A stretch of 64,000 nt of DNA from Leifsonia sp. ALI-44-B (lineage in GTDB: Bacteria > Actinomycetota > Actinomycetes > Actinomycetales > Microbacteriaceae). Shown piece by piece: positions 50,697 through 59,690 of this stretch. Both the position numbers and the translations under genes were made by a program. Within the stretch, counting starts at the first letter, position 1; every line of letters starts with the position of its first letter. Under the pieces are notes generated by a model that searched no databases, had not been told where the DNA came from, and saw nothing but the letters and a program-made list of their open reading frames with translations. The stretch covers positions 806,001 to 870,000 of the forward strand of contig NZ_MTQL01000007.1 of NCBI RefSeq assembly GCF_001984125.1, given 5' to 3'.

Positions 50697-51125
50697 ATGG
50701 ACGAGAATTCCCCCGTTTTCGCGATCGCGATGGCGGCTGAACTGGCCGGGATGCACCCCCAGACCCTGCGCCAATACGACCGCCTCGGGCTGGTCTCGCC
50801 CACCCGCACCGCCGGCAAGTCGCGCCGCTACTCGATGCGCGACGTCGCCCAGCTGCGCGAGATCGCCCGGCTCAGCGCCGAAGGTGTCAGCCTCACCGGA
50901 ATCTCGCGCATTCTCGCGCTCGAGAACCAAGTCACCGAGCTCACCGGCCGCGTCAGCGAGCTTGAACACGCGCTCGCCGACGCCCTGCTGCGCACCCCCG
51001 GCCGCCGCATCTTCGCCGCCGGAGCCGCAGGCGACGTGGTCTCTCTGCGCAGCGGAACCCGCGCCCAGCGACGCACCGAACTCATGGTCTGGCGACCCCG
51101 CGGAGGCTCGCACCCCACGTCCTAA
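50697..51125 (+). CDS. hspR: Heat-shock repressor HspR (MerR family)
   Basis: 142 residues; ATG 50697 with GAGAGGAC six bases before. MerR HTH: FAIAMAAELAGMHPQTLRQYDRLGLVSPTRTAGKSRRYSMRDVAQLREIARLSAEGVSLTGISRIL, then a helical dimer region (ALENQVTELTGRVSELEHAL). Binds HAIR sites found here before dnaK and clpB; DnaK acts as its co-repressor in related Actinobacteria. Last gene of its own operon, so autoregulated. Confidence 0.97.
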   Translation: MDENSPVFAIAMAAELAGMHPQTLRQYDRLGLVSPTRTAGKSRRYSMRDVAQLREIARLSAEGVSLTGISRILALENQVTELTGRVSELEHALADALLRTPGRRIFAAGAAGDVVSLRSGTRAQRRTELMVWRPRGGSHPTS

Positions 51126-51195
51126 GTGGTGAAACTTCGGTAGGTCACAATGTTAGCGTGTGCGAAAGCAGCGCCGACCGAGACCGGAGAAGCCC

Positions 51196-51957
51196 ATGAC
51201 ATCCGCCGCCACGCCCGCCCCCGAGTTCTCGCCGGGCCCGCACCCCGCCGCGCTCGCCCTCACGGCCCATGCCGCCCGGGCCGTGGCACGACGTCGGGTC
51301 ATCGCGGCGGCGGCACTGCTGCTCGCCACCGTCATCAGCGTGTCCGGATGCGCGGCCGTGAAGCCCGTGGCTCCCGCCATCCCCACGACCGTGCCCTCGC
51401 CGACGTCACCCGTTGTCGACCGCGCCGTGCTCGAGGGCGACGCGCACAACACGCTCACCACCTCGGATGCCGACACCGTCACGCTCGTGGAATATGCCGA
51501 CTACCAGTGCCCGCCGTGCGCGCAGATCTCGGGCTTCGTCGAGCGCATCGCGAACGAGTACGACGGCCGCATCACGATCGTGGTGCGCAACTTTCCGCTC
51601 GAGATGCACGACAAGGCCGTGACAGCCGCGCGCGTGGCCGAGGCGGCGAGTCGGCAGGGCAAGTTCGCCGAGATGTATGCGGCGCTGTTCAGTGGGCAGC
51701 AGTCGTGGAAGGACCTGCCCGAAGCCGAGGCGCTGCCCATTTTCGCGGGGTTTGCCGCGGACCTGGGTCTCGACATGACGCGATACGCCGCCGATCTCGC
51801 CTCGCCCGAGGTGGCCGCCGTCGTGGAGAAGGACCTGGCCGACGGCACGCTCTCGGGCGTCGAGGGCACACCCACGATCTTCCTCAACGGCCAGCGCATC
51901 AACCTGTGGACGTATGAGCAGATGAAGTCGACGATTGATCGCGTGCTGAGCGAGTAG
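51196..51957 (+). CDS. DsbA-like thioredoxin-fold lipoprotein
   Basis: 253 residues from ATG 51196, after GGAG. Basic N-terminus RAVARRR and ATVISVSGC lipobox (Cys near residue 52), with an unusually long n-region. Thioredoxin domain: DADTVTLVEYADYQCPPCAQISGFVERI with the CPPC redox motif near residue 112, ITIVVRNFPLEMHDKA and GVEGTPTIFLNGQRI (cis-Pro). Extracytoplasmic thiol-disulfide oxidoreductase. Confidence 0.92.
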   Translation: MTSAATPAPEFSPGPHPAALALTAHAARAVARRRVIAAAALLLATVISVSGCAAVKPVAPAIPTTVPSPTSPVVDRAVLEGDAHNTLTTSDADTVTLVEYADYQCPPCAQISGFVERIANEYDGRITIVVRNFPLEMHDKAVTAARVAEAASRQGKFAEMYAALFSGQQSWKDLPEAEALPIFAGFAADLGLDMTRYAADLASPEVAAVVEKDLADGTLSGVEGTPTIFLNGQRINLWTYEQMKSTIDRVLSE

Positions 51958-52005
51958 GCGTTCGGCCGCGGCTGCTGCGGGGGCGTGCGGCGGCTAGCCT
52001 GGAGT

Positions 52006-53247
52006 GTGCCCGAGTTCAACTTCGACGCCCTGCGCCGCGCCCCCGATGTGGAGGCGCCCAACCTCTTTGCCGTCGACCCGACCGACCGCTTCATCCTCGA
52101 CGAGGCCGCCGAGCTGATCGAGGCCGCGCCCGCCGGTTCGGTCGTGGTCGCGAATGATCGCTACGGCGCGCTCGCCCTCGGGGCCATCGCCGTGCACGGC
52201 GCACGCGCGGTGCGTGTGCACCAGGATGCCTACTCGGGTGAGCTTGCGCTCCGCCGCAATGCTGAAGCGCAGGGCGTCGAGTCATCCGCATTCCGGTCCA
52301 TGGATGTCGAGCCCACGCTCGTCGACGGCGCCCGCGTCGTCCTCCTCCAACTCCCGCGCCAGCTGTATGCCCTCGACGAACTCGCCGCCCTCATCGCGCG
52401 AGCGGCCGACCCCGACGTCGTCGTCATCGCCGGCGGACGCATCAAACACATGAGCCTGGCCATGAACGAGGTGCTCTCGAAGTACTTCGGCGACGTGCGC
52501 GTGTCTCGGGCGCGCCAGAAGTCGCGCCTGCTGATCGCGAGCAAGCCTCGGGTTGTGGGTGCGGCTACAGCTGGTGCTGGTGCTGGTGCTGGTGCTGGTG
52601 CCGACGCCGACGGGACCACGACCGGAACGGCCACAGGCGAGGACGCCAAGGGTCGATCCCCTCTCACCCTCGCCTCCCGCCACGACGCCGCCCTCGACCT
52701 CTGGGTCGCCGCGGCCGGCGCCGCTTTCGGTGGCACGCGCGTCGACATCGGCACGCGCTTCCTCCTCGAGTTCCTGCCCGACATGGCGCCCGACGCGCAT
52801 CACGCCATCGATCTGGGTTGTGGCACCGGCATCCTGGCGACCTCACTTGCCCGCGCCCGGCCCGAACTGCGCGTGACCGCCACGGACCAGTCAGCAGCGG
52901 CGGTGCGCTCGGCCCGAGAGACCGCCCGCCTGAACGGCGTCGAGGACCGCGTGGAGGTGGTGCGCGACGACGCCCTCGCCTCTCAACCCGATGCCTCGGC
53001 CGACCTGATCGTGCTGAACCCGCCGTTCCACGTGGGCTCGACGGTGCACGCAGGCATCGCGCTCAAACTCTTCGCCGACGCATCCCGTGTGCTGAAGCCC
53101 GGCGGCGAGCTCTGGACGGTCTGGAACACCCACCTCGGCTACCGCCCGGCCCTCGAACGCCTCGTCGGCCCCACCGAGCAGTGCGGCCGCAACACCAAGT
53201 TCACGGTCACGCGCTCGCGCGCGGTCGGCGAGCTTGTGTCGAACTAG
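52006..53247 (+). CDS. RlmG/RsmC-like rRNA guanine-N2 methyltransferase
   Basis: 413 residues from GTG 52006; TAGCCT six bases upstream suggests a leaderless mRNA. N-terminal pseudo-methyltransferase domain (residues 1-165: VDPTDRFILDEAAELI, VVVANDRYGALALGAIAVHG, VVLLQLPRQLYALDELAALI), then a C-terminal catalytic domain with the SAM loop HHAIDLGCGTGILATSLA and the NPPF motif in LIVLNPPFHVGSTVH. The hinge carries an (AG)n/DADG low-complexity insert. Methylates a guanine of rRNA. Confidence 0.9.
   Translation: MPEFNFDALRRAPDVEAPNLFAVDPTDRFILDEAAELIEAAPAGSVVVANDRYGALALGAIAVHGARAVRVHQDAYSGELALRRNAEAQGVESSAFRSMDVEPTLVDGARVVLLQLPRQLYALDELAALIARAADPDVVVIAGGRIKHMSLAMNEVLSKYFGDVRVSRARQKSRLLIASKPRVVGAATAGAGAGAGAGADADGTTTGTATGEDAKGRSPLTLASRHDAALDLWVAAAGAAFGGTRVDIGTRFLLEFLPDMAPDAHHAIDLGCGTGILATSLARARPELRVTATDQSAAAVRSARETARLNGVEDRVEVVRDDALASQPDASADLIVLNPPFHVGSTVHAGIALKLFADASRVLKPGGELWTVWNTHLGYRPALERLVGPTEQCGRNTKFTVTRSRAVGELVSN
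52564..52611 (+). repeat. GGTGCT repeat in the methyltransferase hinge
   Basis: Near-perfect GCTGGT hexamers (52570-52598) encode the Gly-Ala run of the RlmG-like protein. The domains on both sides are intact. Confidence 0.85.
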
Positions 53248-53332
53248 GAGCTCAGTGCCAACGCCGGCAACGCCTGTCATCACGGCCTCCCGTGTCAGAA
53301 CCAGGCCTATCGGTATGCTTCATCAAGTGTCA

Positions 53333-54538
53333 ATGCCGTCGGATGTGAAGAGCAGCTCACTGATTCGTTCCCGAGTCTCCGTCTCGACGGCACGGAATGA
53401 GCTCTGGACATCGTGGATCGCCGTCGTCGTGCTCTTCGTCCTCAGCCGGGTGCCCGCCATCATCGGGTTTCTCGCCGCCCAGCGTGCCGAGGGCGTTCCC
53501 GCGTCCCTCGTCGCGGCGCAGCAGCGGTGGGATGGCTGGTGGTATCTCTATCTCGCCGAGTTCGGCTATCCGAGCGACCTCAACCTGCCCGATCGGCCCA
53601 GTTACGGGCCGTGGGGCTTCTTCCCCACCTGGCCCATGATCATCCGTGTCGTGTCCCGGGTTCTGCACGTGGACCACGCGGTCGCGGGTCTGGTCGTCGC
53701 TTCTCTTTTCGGTGTCGCACTCGCACTCGTCCTGCGCCGATTTGCCGCTCGTTTCGTGGGAGACCGCACCGCCCTGGTCGTCGTGGCGCTGTTCCTCTTC
53801 TTCCCCGGCGCCGTCGTTCTCTCTCTGCCGTACACCGAGGCCGCCTTCCTGTTCTTCGCGGTGGCGGCGCTCGACGCGCTCGTGCGAGAACGGTGGGTCA
53901 TCGCATCCCTCGCCGTGTTCGGAGCGTGCTGCATCCGCTCGACGGGTGTCGCGGTTCTGGCGGCCGTGGTCGTGCAACTCGTCATCGTCGGCCGCCGGTG
54001 GTGGATGTCGGAACCGCGACGTGCCGTGCCGTGGCTTGCCGCGCTGCCCCTCGCCGCGGGCGCCGTCGGCTTCGCACTGTCGTTCGGGTACGCCTACGTG
54101 CGCACGGGCCGGCCCTTGATCTGGCTCGAGGCGCAGCGCCAGTGGAACCAGACCCTCGACTTCGGTGTCGAACTCATCAGCCGCTTCGGCGGAGCCATCG
54201 TCGGCACCGAGCCCGACCGCATCAACTACCTCGTGATGCTGGCCAGTCTCGTGCTCTTCGTCGTGCTCGTTGCCCTCGGCATCCGCTTCTGGCGCGTGTT
54301 GCCCTGGCCAGTCATCGCCTACGCGGTCGTGCTGCTGGGGTCGGTCTTCCTGTACAGCAACGTCGGCCCCCGGCCCCGCATGCTGCTGTCGATCGTCCCG
54401 CTCTTCGTGCTCGTCGGCCTCGCAGTCACCACGTGGCGCCCGCGCATCATCGTGCCGATCGTGTTGGTCGCCTTCGCCGCGCTGTCCGGGTATTACGCCT
54501 TCACGATCATGTACACGCCGTTCCACGTCACCGCATAG
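53333..54538 (+). CDS. PIG-V-type (GT-C) mannosyltransferase
   Basis: 401 residues from ATG 53333 (MPSDVKSSSLI); alternatives are GTG 53327 and ATG 53315, and no ribosome site decides. Membrane helices throughout. PIG-V-like features: RWDGWWYLYLAEFGYP in the first loop (aromatic/Asp motif), WGFFPTWPMIIRVV, VLSLPYTEAAFLFFAVAALDALVRERWV and RSTGVAVLAAV. Uses polyprenyl-phosphate mannose to decorate envelope lipids or glycans, by family. Followed by an MptB-like gene. Confidence 0.85.
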   Translation: MPSDVKSSSLIRSRVSVSTARNELWTSWIAVVVLFVLSRVPAIIGFLAAQRAEGVPASLVAAQQRWDGWWYLYLAEFGYPSDLNLPDRPSYGPWGFFPTWPMIIRVVSRVLHVDHAVAGLVVASLFGVALALVLRRFAARFVGDRTALVVVALFLFFPGAVVLSLPYTEAAFLFFAVAALDALVRERWVIASLAVFGACCIRSTGVAVLAAVVVQLVIVGRRWWMSEPRRAVPWLAALPLAAGAVGFALSFGYAYVRTGRPLIWLEAQRQWNQTLDFGVELISRFGGAIVGTEPDRINYLVMLASLVLFVVLVALGIRFWRVLPWPVIAYAVVLLGSVFLYSNVGPRPRMLLSIVPLFVLVGLAVTTWRPRIIVPIVLVAFAALSGYYAFTIMYTPFHVTA

Positions 54539-54628
54539 CGGCTCCTTCGCCGCGGCGCGGGTGGGACTGAGGCATCCGCGTCGGCATATCAGAATGACCT
54601 CGCGGCGGCGAACGTGGTAGGAACAACT

Positions 54629-56218
54629 ATGTTCCCCCTCTCTCATCGCGTGCGCCTGCTGATCGGTCTGGCCGGCTCCCTGGCCGTTCTTGCGGGCTCG
54701 ATGGGGGTCGGATGGCTCGCTCCCGCGTCGGTGCTGCGCACGCTGCCACTCTTCGATCTCGTGCGCACGTCGCGCACCGCCGTTGTGCTCTGCACGTTCC
54801 TCCTCGCCGCGGGGCTGCTGCTGCTTCTCTTCGCGTGGCTGTCGCTCGGCCTCGCCCTGCGGCCGAATGCCCGCACGCGCACCCGCGCGAATGCGCCCAG
54901 CCCCCTCCGCCAGGTCGTCGCATCCACCATCGTCTGGGCGGCGCCGCTGATCGTCGCGCTGCCGCTGTTCAGCCGGGACATGTTCGCCTACCTCGGGCAG
55001 GGCCGCATCCTGGTGGCGGGCCTCGACCCCTACGCCGACAACATGGCCGATGTGCCGGGCTGGTTCGAGGCGGGCGTCGACATCAAGTGGGCCGAAACGG
55101 TCACGCCCTATGGTCCGCTGTTCGTGTTGTTGGCGCGCATCGTGGTGGTCGCGACATCCTGGCTGCCCATGGAGGCGGCGCTCATCGGTGTGCGGCTGCT
55201 GGCGGTGGCTGGCCTGGCCATGATCGCGTATTACGGATGGCGCATCGCCCGGCTGCGTGGTTTCAACGAGGCCGCGGTGCTGTGGGCGGTGGCGTGCAGC
55301 CCGCTCGTGCTGATGAACTTCGTGCTCGCGGGGCACAACGACGCGCTCATGCTGGGCCTCATCGCCGCGGGCGTCTACTGGGCGATGCGCGACCGGCCCA
55401 TCCTCGCGACCGTGTTGGTGACGGCCGCCATCGGCATCAAACCGATCGCCATGATCGCGCTGCCCATCATCGGCATCATCTGGGCGGGGTCGACGGCAAC
55501 GTGGGGCGCGCTCATCCGCCGTTGGGCCGCCGTCGCCGGGCTCGCGCTCGTGGGCCTGTTGGGGCTGGGTCTCGGGTTGGGCGTGGGCATCGGCTGGGTG
55601 GCCGGCCTCGGAACCCCCATCGAGATCGGCTCGTGGTACTCGATTCCGCGCATCGTGTCGTTGTTCGCGCGCGACTTCGGCCCGGGCCTGGGGCTCGACG
55701 GCGATGTGGCGCGCACGGCCGTGGTGCGAATCTTCCTCTTCCTCGGATGCCTCGTCGCCGCCTACCTGGTCACGGTGAAGCGTCGCTCCGACCCGCTGTG
55801 GTTGCTCGCCGGCGTCTTCTCGGCGCTCGTGCTGTTCTCGCCGCTGCAACACCCCTGGTACGGCCTGTGGCTCATCACGCTCTTCGGCATGGCGGGCCTC
55901 GGCCGCGCGTGGCAGGTGCGCCTCCTTATCTATGTCACCGCGTTCCTCATGTTCATCGGAATCTCGGGGGAGCAGGTCGATCTCATCGAGAGACTGCGGG
56001 CGGATGCATCCATCCCCGTCGTTTATGGCTGGATCGGTGTGGTCGGCATCGTGCTCGTCGTGGCGGCCTTCGAGTTCGAGCTGTTCCGGCGCTATACGCG
56101 ACCGGGTCTGCCGCTGCCCATGTTGGCGCGCGCGAGACCCGTCGACTCGGAGGCGGCTGCGGATGCGGCGGCGGGAACGCAACCCGGTCGCGCCGTTCCG
56201 CCGACCGTGCAAAGCTGA
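54629..56218 (+). CDS. MptB-like polyprenol-phosphomannose mannosyltransferase
   Basis: 529 residues from ATG 54629, with TAGGAAC upstream. GT-C topology with about 13 helices: ALPLFSRDMFAYLGQGRILVAGLDPYADN (DxD-like first loop), WAETVTPYGPLFVLLARIVV, LMNFVLAGHNDALMLGLIAAGVYWAMRD and LQHPWYGLWLITLF. This order and length match MptA/MptB alpha-1,6-mannosyltransferases that extend lipomannan. The two mannosyltransferase genes here probably serve one glycolipid pathway. Confidence 0.9.
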   Translation: MFPLSHRVRLLIGLAGSLAVLAGSMGVGWLAPASVLRTLPLFDLVRTSRTAVVLCTFLLAAGLLLLLFAWLSLGLALRPNARTRTRANAPSPLRQVVASTIVWAAPLIVALPLFSRDMFAYLGQGRILVAGLDPYADNMADVPGWFEAGVDIKWAETVTPYGPLFVLLARIVVVATSWLPMEAALIGVRLLAVAGLAMIAYYGWRIARLRGFNEAAVLWAVACSPLVLMNFVLAGHNDALMLGLIAAGVYWAMRDRPILATVLVTAAIGIKPIAMIALPIIGIIWAGSTATWGALIRRWAAVAGLALVGLLGLGLGLGVGIGWVAGLGTPIEIGSWYSIPRIVSLFARDFGPGLGLDGDVARTAVVRIFLFLGCLVAAYLVTVKRRSDPLWLLAGVFSALVLFSPLQHPWYGLWLITLFGMAGLGRAWQVRLLIYVTAFLMFIGISGEQVDLIERLRADASIPVVYGWIGVVGIVLVVAAFEFELFRRYTRPGLPLPMLARARPVDSEAAADAAAGTQPGRAVPPTVQS

Positions 56219-56222
56219 AGAC

Positions 56223-56519
56223 ATGGATATTGCCACGCCCGACCTCGACACCGAACAGGGTGTCGACCTGGCCTCGGCGCTCTCGCGGCCGTGGCAGGTC
56301 GTGGTGTGGAATGACCCGGTCAACCTGATGTCCTACGTCTCCTACGTGTTCCGCAGCTATTTCGGCTACAGCCGGGAACAGGCCGAGGCCCTCATGCTGG
56401 CCGTGCACAACGACGGCCGCGCGGTCGTGGCCACGGGCAACCGCGAAGAGATGGAACGCCACGTCGAGGCGCTGCACGACTTCGGCCTGTGGGCGACGCT
56501 GTCGCGGGTCGAGGAGTGA
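56223..56519 (+). CDS. clpS: ATP-dependent Clp protease adaptor ClpS
   Basis: 98 residues, normal length. ClpS features: PWQVVVWNDPVNLMSYVSYVFRSYFGYSREQAEALMLAVHNDGRAVVATGNREEMERHVEALHDFGLWATLSR. The conserved N-degron pocket (Asn-Asp-Pro and His-Asn-Asp) is present. Hands N-end-rule substrates to ClpC/ClpA-ClpP. Coupled to DUF2017. Confidence 0.97.
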   Translation: MDIATPDLDTEQGVDLASALSRPWQVVVWNDPVNLMSYVSYVFRSYFGYSREQAEALMLAVHNDGRAVVATGNREEMERHVEALHDFGLWATLSRVEE

Positions 56520-57448
56520 AGGGTTTCAGTGCCCTCGCCGACGGGCTGCTCGCGGCCGAGTTGACGCCGGGCGAGGTCATGTTGCTGGCCGACCTGGGCA
56601 TGCAGTTCCGGTCGCTGCTCGAGGCCGTGAGTGAACGGGCTCGGGATGACTCGGCCGACGGTTTTCACGAAGACGAGGCGGCGCGCATCCTGGGGTCACA
56701 AGGGTGGGGTTCCGGTTCGGCGGGCCTGAGCGGCGCGGCCGGCGTCGATGGTTCGGTCAGCGGCGACGCCGCGCGCGGCGCCGACGACGGCTTTGCGGCG
56801 GGCGAAGGGTTTGGCGGCCTGGATGACGGGCGGCGCAGGTCCGACACGGCTGACGGTTCGAACCGAAACGGCGACTCCGAATCGTCGAGCGACTCTGACT
56901 TCGATTCGGAATCCGGTTTCGGCGCGGATTCTGACGCCGACGCGGATTCTGGCACGTATTTCGAACCCGACGCCGAATTCGGCGACGACGATGGTCGCAT
57001 CTTCGCGGATGTGTCCGAGGGGGACCTCGACCCGGTCTGGGACGACCCGGCCGTGCGGCGGCTCTTTCCGGATGCCTATCCGGAGGACCCCGAAGCATCC
57101 GTCGATTTCCGGCGTTACACGATCGAGTCGTCGACCGATCGCAAGCTGCAGAACGTGGAGGAACTGATCGCGTCGTTGGTGAACGGGCGCGACCCGGAGG
57201 CCATCGCGGCGACCCTCTCGGGAGCCGACGATGTGCTCGTGCGGCTGAACCCGGCGCAGGTGCAGGCGTGGATTCGCTCGCTGACCGACCTGCGGCTGAC
57301 GCTCGCCGCGCGCCTCGGCATCGAGGAAGACGGCGACGAACCCGAGCCGACCGACGAAGATGCCGCGGCGATCTTCGACATCTACGACTGGCTGGGCTGG
57401 GTGCAGGACTCGCTGGTTAATGCGCTCTCGGAGGGCCTGCCGGCCTGA
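56516..57448 (+). CDS. DUF2017 protein with a long acidic disordered insert
   Basis: 310 residues from GTG 56516, overlapping the clpS stop (GTGA). The ends match DUF2017: start KGFSALADGLLAAELTPGEVMLLADLGMQFRSLLEAV, end VDFRRYTIESSTDRKLQNVEELIASLV to DIYDWLGWVQDSLVNAL. Between them (about residues 62-165) lies an Asp/Ser/Gly-rich stretch (ESSSDSDFDSES, DADADSGTYFEPD) of about 100 residues, absent from typical members of about 180-200. Function unknown; always beside clpS in Actinobacteria, so a Clp link is likely. Confidence 0.9.
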   Translation: MKGFSALADGLLAAELTPGEVMLLADLGMQFRSLLEAVSERARDDSADGFHEDEAARILGSQGWGSGSAGLSGAAGVDGSVSGDAARGADDGFAAGEGFGGLDDGRRRSDTADGSNRNGDSESSSDSDFDSESGFGADSDADADSGTYFEPDAEFGDDDGRIFADVSEGDLDPVWDDPAVRRLFPDAYPEDPEASVDFRRYTIESSTDRKLQNVEELIASLVNGRDPEAIAATLSGADDVLVRLNPAQVQAWIRSLTDLRLTLAARLGIEEDGDEPEPTDEDAAAIFDIYDWLGWVQDSLVNALSEGLPA

Positions 57449-57535
57449 CTCAGCCCCACGAAAACAGGGGCCCGACGAGCACTATTGCCCGGCGAACCCC
57501 TGCTGCGTCATGAGCCGTGCGGCTCAGACATCCGA

Positions 57536-58183
57536 TTACATGTCGCGGTAGCGCTTGGCCTCGGCGAGCTTCGGGTGGACCTCTTCGGCCGTCATGGGCA
57601 CACCGTAGGAGGGGGTGTCGCGCTGGAAGCGCCATCCCTCGGCCAGCGGTCCGGCGTCGACGACGTCGAAGCCGAGCTTCTCGATGAACGTGACGACGCT
57701 CGCCTTGGAGTCTTCGTCGTCACCCGCGATGGGCAGCGCGCGGCGGTCGTCGGCGTCGGCCGGACGGGCGTCGGCGGTGAGGTCGGCGGCCGCGATGTTG
57801 TTGAACGCCTTGACGACGTAGCTGCCCGGCAGGAGCTTCTGCAGCATCTCGGAGACGGTCGTCGACTCGTCGTCGAGCTCAGCGATGTTGCCGTCGCGCT
57901 GCGGGTAGTAGTTGTTGGTGTCGATCACGATCTTGCCCTCGAGTTGCTCGACGGGCACCTGGTCGATGGCCTTCAGGGGGATGGTGACCACGGCGATGTC
58001 GGCGGCCTCTGCGGCCTCGATCGGGGTGGCCGCACGAGCGTTGTCGCCCAATTCGTGGATGAGGTCGCTGAGCGTGTCGGGGGTGCGCGAGTTGCTGATC
58101 ACGATGTCGTAGCCGTTGGCCGCCGCGAGGCGGGCGAGCTGGGAACCGATGTTGCCTGCGCCGATAAGTCCGAGAGTAGTCAT
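57536..58183 (-). CDS. F420-dependent NADP reductase-like oxidoreductase
   Basis: 215 residues. Rossmann opening TTLGLIGAGNIGSQLARLAAANGYDIVISNSR, then VVTIPLKAIDQVPVEQLEGKIVIDTNNYYPQRDG and VKAFNNIAAADLTADARP. This is the NADP oxidoreductase, coenzyme F420-dependent family (PF03807). Whether it uses F420 here is unknown; members also reduce other substrates. Leftward gene between DUF2017 and GT4. Confidence 0.85.
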   Translation of the reverse strand: MTTLGLIGAGNIGSQLARLAAANGYDIVISNSRTPDTLSDLIHELGDNARAATPIEAAEAADIAVVTIPLKAIDQVPVEQLEGKIVIDTNNYYPQRDGNIAELDDESTTVSEMLQKLLPGSYVVKAFNNIAAADLTADARPADADDRRALPIAGDDEDSKASVVTFIEKLGFDVVDAGPLAEGWRFQRDTPSYGVPMTAEEVHPKLAEAKRYRDM

Positions 58184-58251
58184 GTGGGGTGCAACACGGA
58201 TGCCGCGCAGGGTGTTCCCGCTAGGCTGGCGAGGTCTTCCGGAGGTTCTCG

Positions 58252-59520
58252 ATGCACATTCTGATCGTCACCGATCAACACGCCGATTCGCTCGGGGGCG
58301 TGCAGGTCTCCATCCGGCTGCAGAAGCGTTTTCTCGAGCGGGCGGGGCACACCGTCACGGTCGTGGCGCCGCGCATGCACCGCCAGCATCCGGGCGATGC
58401 GGGTTATCTCGACCTGCCGTCGGTGCCCGTGACGGTGGATCGCGAATATTCGCTCACGTTGCCCGGGCGTGGCACAGATCGATACATCGATGCGCGCATC
58501 CCGGCTCACGCGCCCGTCGATCTCGTGCACGTGCAGGGCGACTTCTGGGGCGCGCTCATCGGCTATCGCTTCGCCGAGCGGCACGGGCTGCCGGTGGTGC
58601 ACACCATGCACAACCACATGGAATTCGGCATCGAACAGGTGGTGCCGTTCCCGCGCCTCGCGATTCGGGGGTTGCTGTGGTGGCAGCACCGGGTGTTGCG
58701 CAAACGATCGACGCTGGCGCCGTCGGCCTGGAGTTATCTCAACGAGTTGGCGCTGCGAGCGGATGCCGTGACCGCGCCGTCCGGCCATTTCGCGCGGTTG
58801 CTCGAGCAGAAGGGTGTGGCCCCGCACGTCGAGGTGATCTGGAACGGCGTCGACGACGAGGTCGTGGAGCAGGTGTTGGCGCGGGATGTCGAGGGCGAAG
58901 CAGCGGGGTCGGCCGGATCCGAGCCCGAGCTCTCCGGCACGGCTGAGGTCGTCGGGGCGCTCGTCTCCCCGCGGGAGCGCCGCCCAATCTTCTTGTGGAC
59001 CGGGCGCATGAGCGCCGAGAAGCGCTTGATGGAGTTTCTCGAGGCCGTGCGGCTGGCCGATGCGGATGCCGAGTACCGGCTCTATGGCGGCGGGCTGCTG
59101 TTGGCGAAAGCGCGCGCCTTCGTCGAGCGGGCCGAGGCCGCGGGGCTGCGCTCGACCGTTCGGTTCATGGGCAAGGTGCCCTACGCCGATTCGCTCGCGG
59201 GCATCCGTGCCGCCGACGCTCTCGTGCAGACGTCGATCGGTTTCGAGACGCAGGGTATGACGGTCTTCGAGGCCGCGGCCGTCGGCACTCCCTCGATCGT
59301 GAGCGACCCCAACATCGCGGGCGAGCTGCCCCCGGGAGTCTTTCGGCAGCCGCAGGATGGTTCGGTGCGGGCGCTCGCCGATGCGCTGGTCGCTGTGGCA
59401 GGCGACATCCGCTCGGGTTCGTGGCCCACGATCGTGCCGGCCGAGGCCGTCGAGTTTCGCCAGAGCTACCAGACGGGCCGGATGCTGCGCCTCTACGAAT
59501 CCGTTCTCCACAGTCGCTGA
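58252..59520 (+). CDS. GT4-family glycosyltransferase
   Basis: 422 residues from ATG 58252. GT-B fold: ILIVTDQHADSLGGVQVSIRLQKRFLERAGHTVTVVAP in the first Rossmann half, DLVHVQGDFWGALIGYRFAERHGLPVVHTMHNHM, then the second half FLWTGRMSAEKRLMEFLEAV and the donor-binding FETQGMTVFEAAAVGTPSIVS (E-x7-E). Short Glu/Ala/Gly-rich insert near residues 205-235. Makes an envelope sugar linkage of unknown kind. Confidence 0.92.
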   Translation: MHILIVTDQHADSLGGVQVSIRLQKRFLERAGHTVTVVAPRMHRQHPGDAGYLDLPSVPVTVDREYSLTLPGRGTDRYIDARIPAHAPVDLVHVQGDFWGALIGYRFAERHGLPVVHTMHNHMEFGIEQVVPFPRLAIRGLLWWQHRVLRKRSTLAPSAWSYLNELALRADAVTAPSGHFARLLEQKGVAPHVEVIWNGVDDEVVEQVLARDVEGEAAGSAGSEPELSGTAEVVGALVSPRERRPIFLWTGRMSAEKRLMEFLEAVRLADADAEYRLYGGGLLLAKARAFVERAEAAGLRSTVRFMGKVPYADSLAGIRAADALVQTSIGFETQGMTVFEAAAVGTPSIVSDPNIAGELPPGVFRQPQDGSVRALADALVAVAGDIRSGSWPTIVPAEAVEFRQSYQTGRMLRLYESVLHSR

Positions 59521-59580
59521 TCCCGCAATTTCTCCACAAATCGCCTCTTTCTGATGCCGCGGCGACCCGCCTCCGGATAA

Positions 59581-59601
59581 CTTGAGCCTGTCGGACTCAG
59601 G
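59581..59601. promoter_or_regulatory. HAIR element (distal) upstream of clpB
   Basis: CTTGAGC-n7-ACTCAGG, matching the HAIR consensus at 12 of 14 positions. Second of a pair with the element at 59645. Confidence 0.75.
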
Positions 59602-59644
59602 TTTTTTCGTTGGCGCTACCATTCTCGGTCGGCGCGAGGTAAAA

Positions 59645-59665
59645 TTGAGTCACAACGACTCAACT
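59645..59665. promoter_or_regulatory. HAIR element (proximal) at the clpB promoter
   Basis: ATTGAGT-n7-ACTCAAC, overlapping a TAAAAT -10 box at 59641-59646 and 26 bases before the clpB start. HspR repression is expected, as for dnaK. Confidence 0.9.
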
Positions 59666-59690
59666 TATCTCTGGGAGGAGATCAACAAAC

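Noticed and set aside
53357-56323. A 988-residue leftward open frame antisense to the two mannosyltransferase genes
   Set aside because: Composition is an Arg/His/Glu/Asp-rich shadow of GC3-biased plus-strand codons, no domain is seen, and the opposite strand encodes recognisable membrane proteins.
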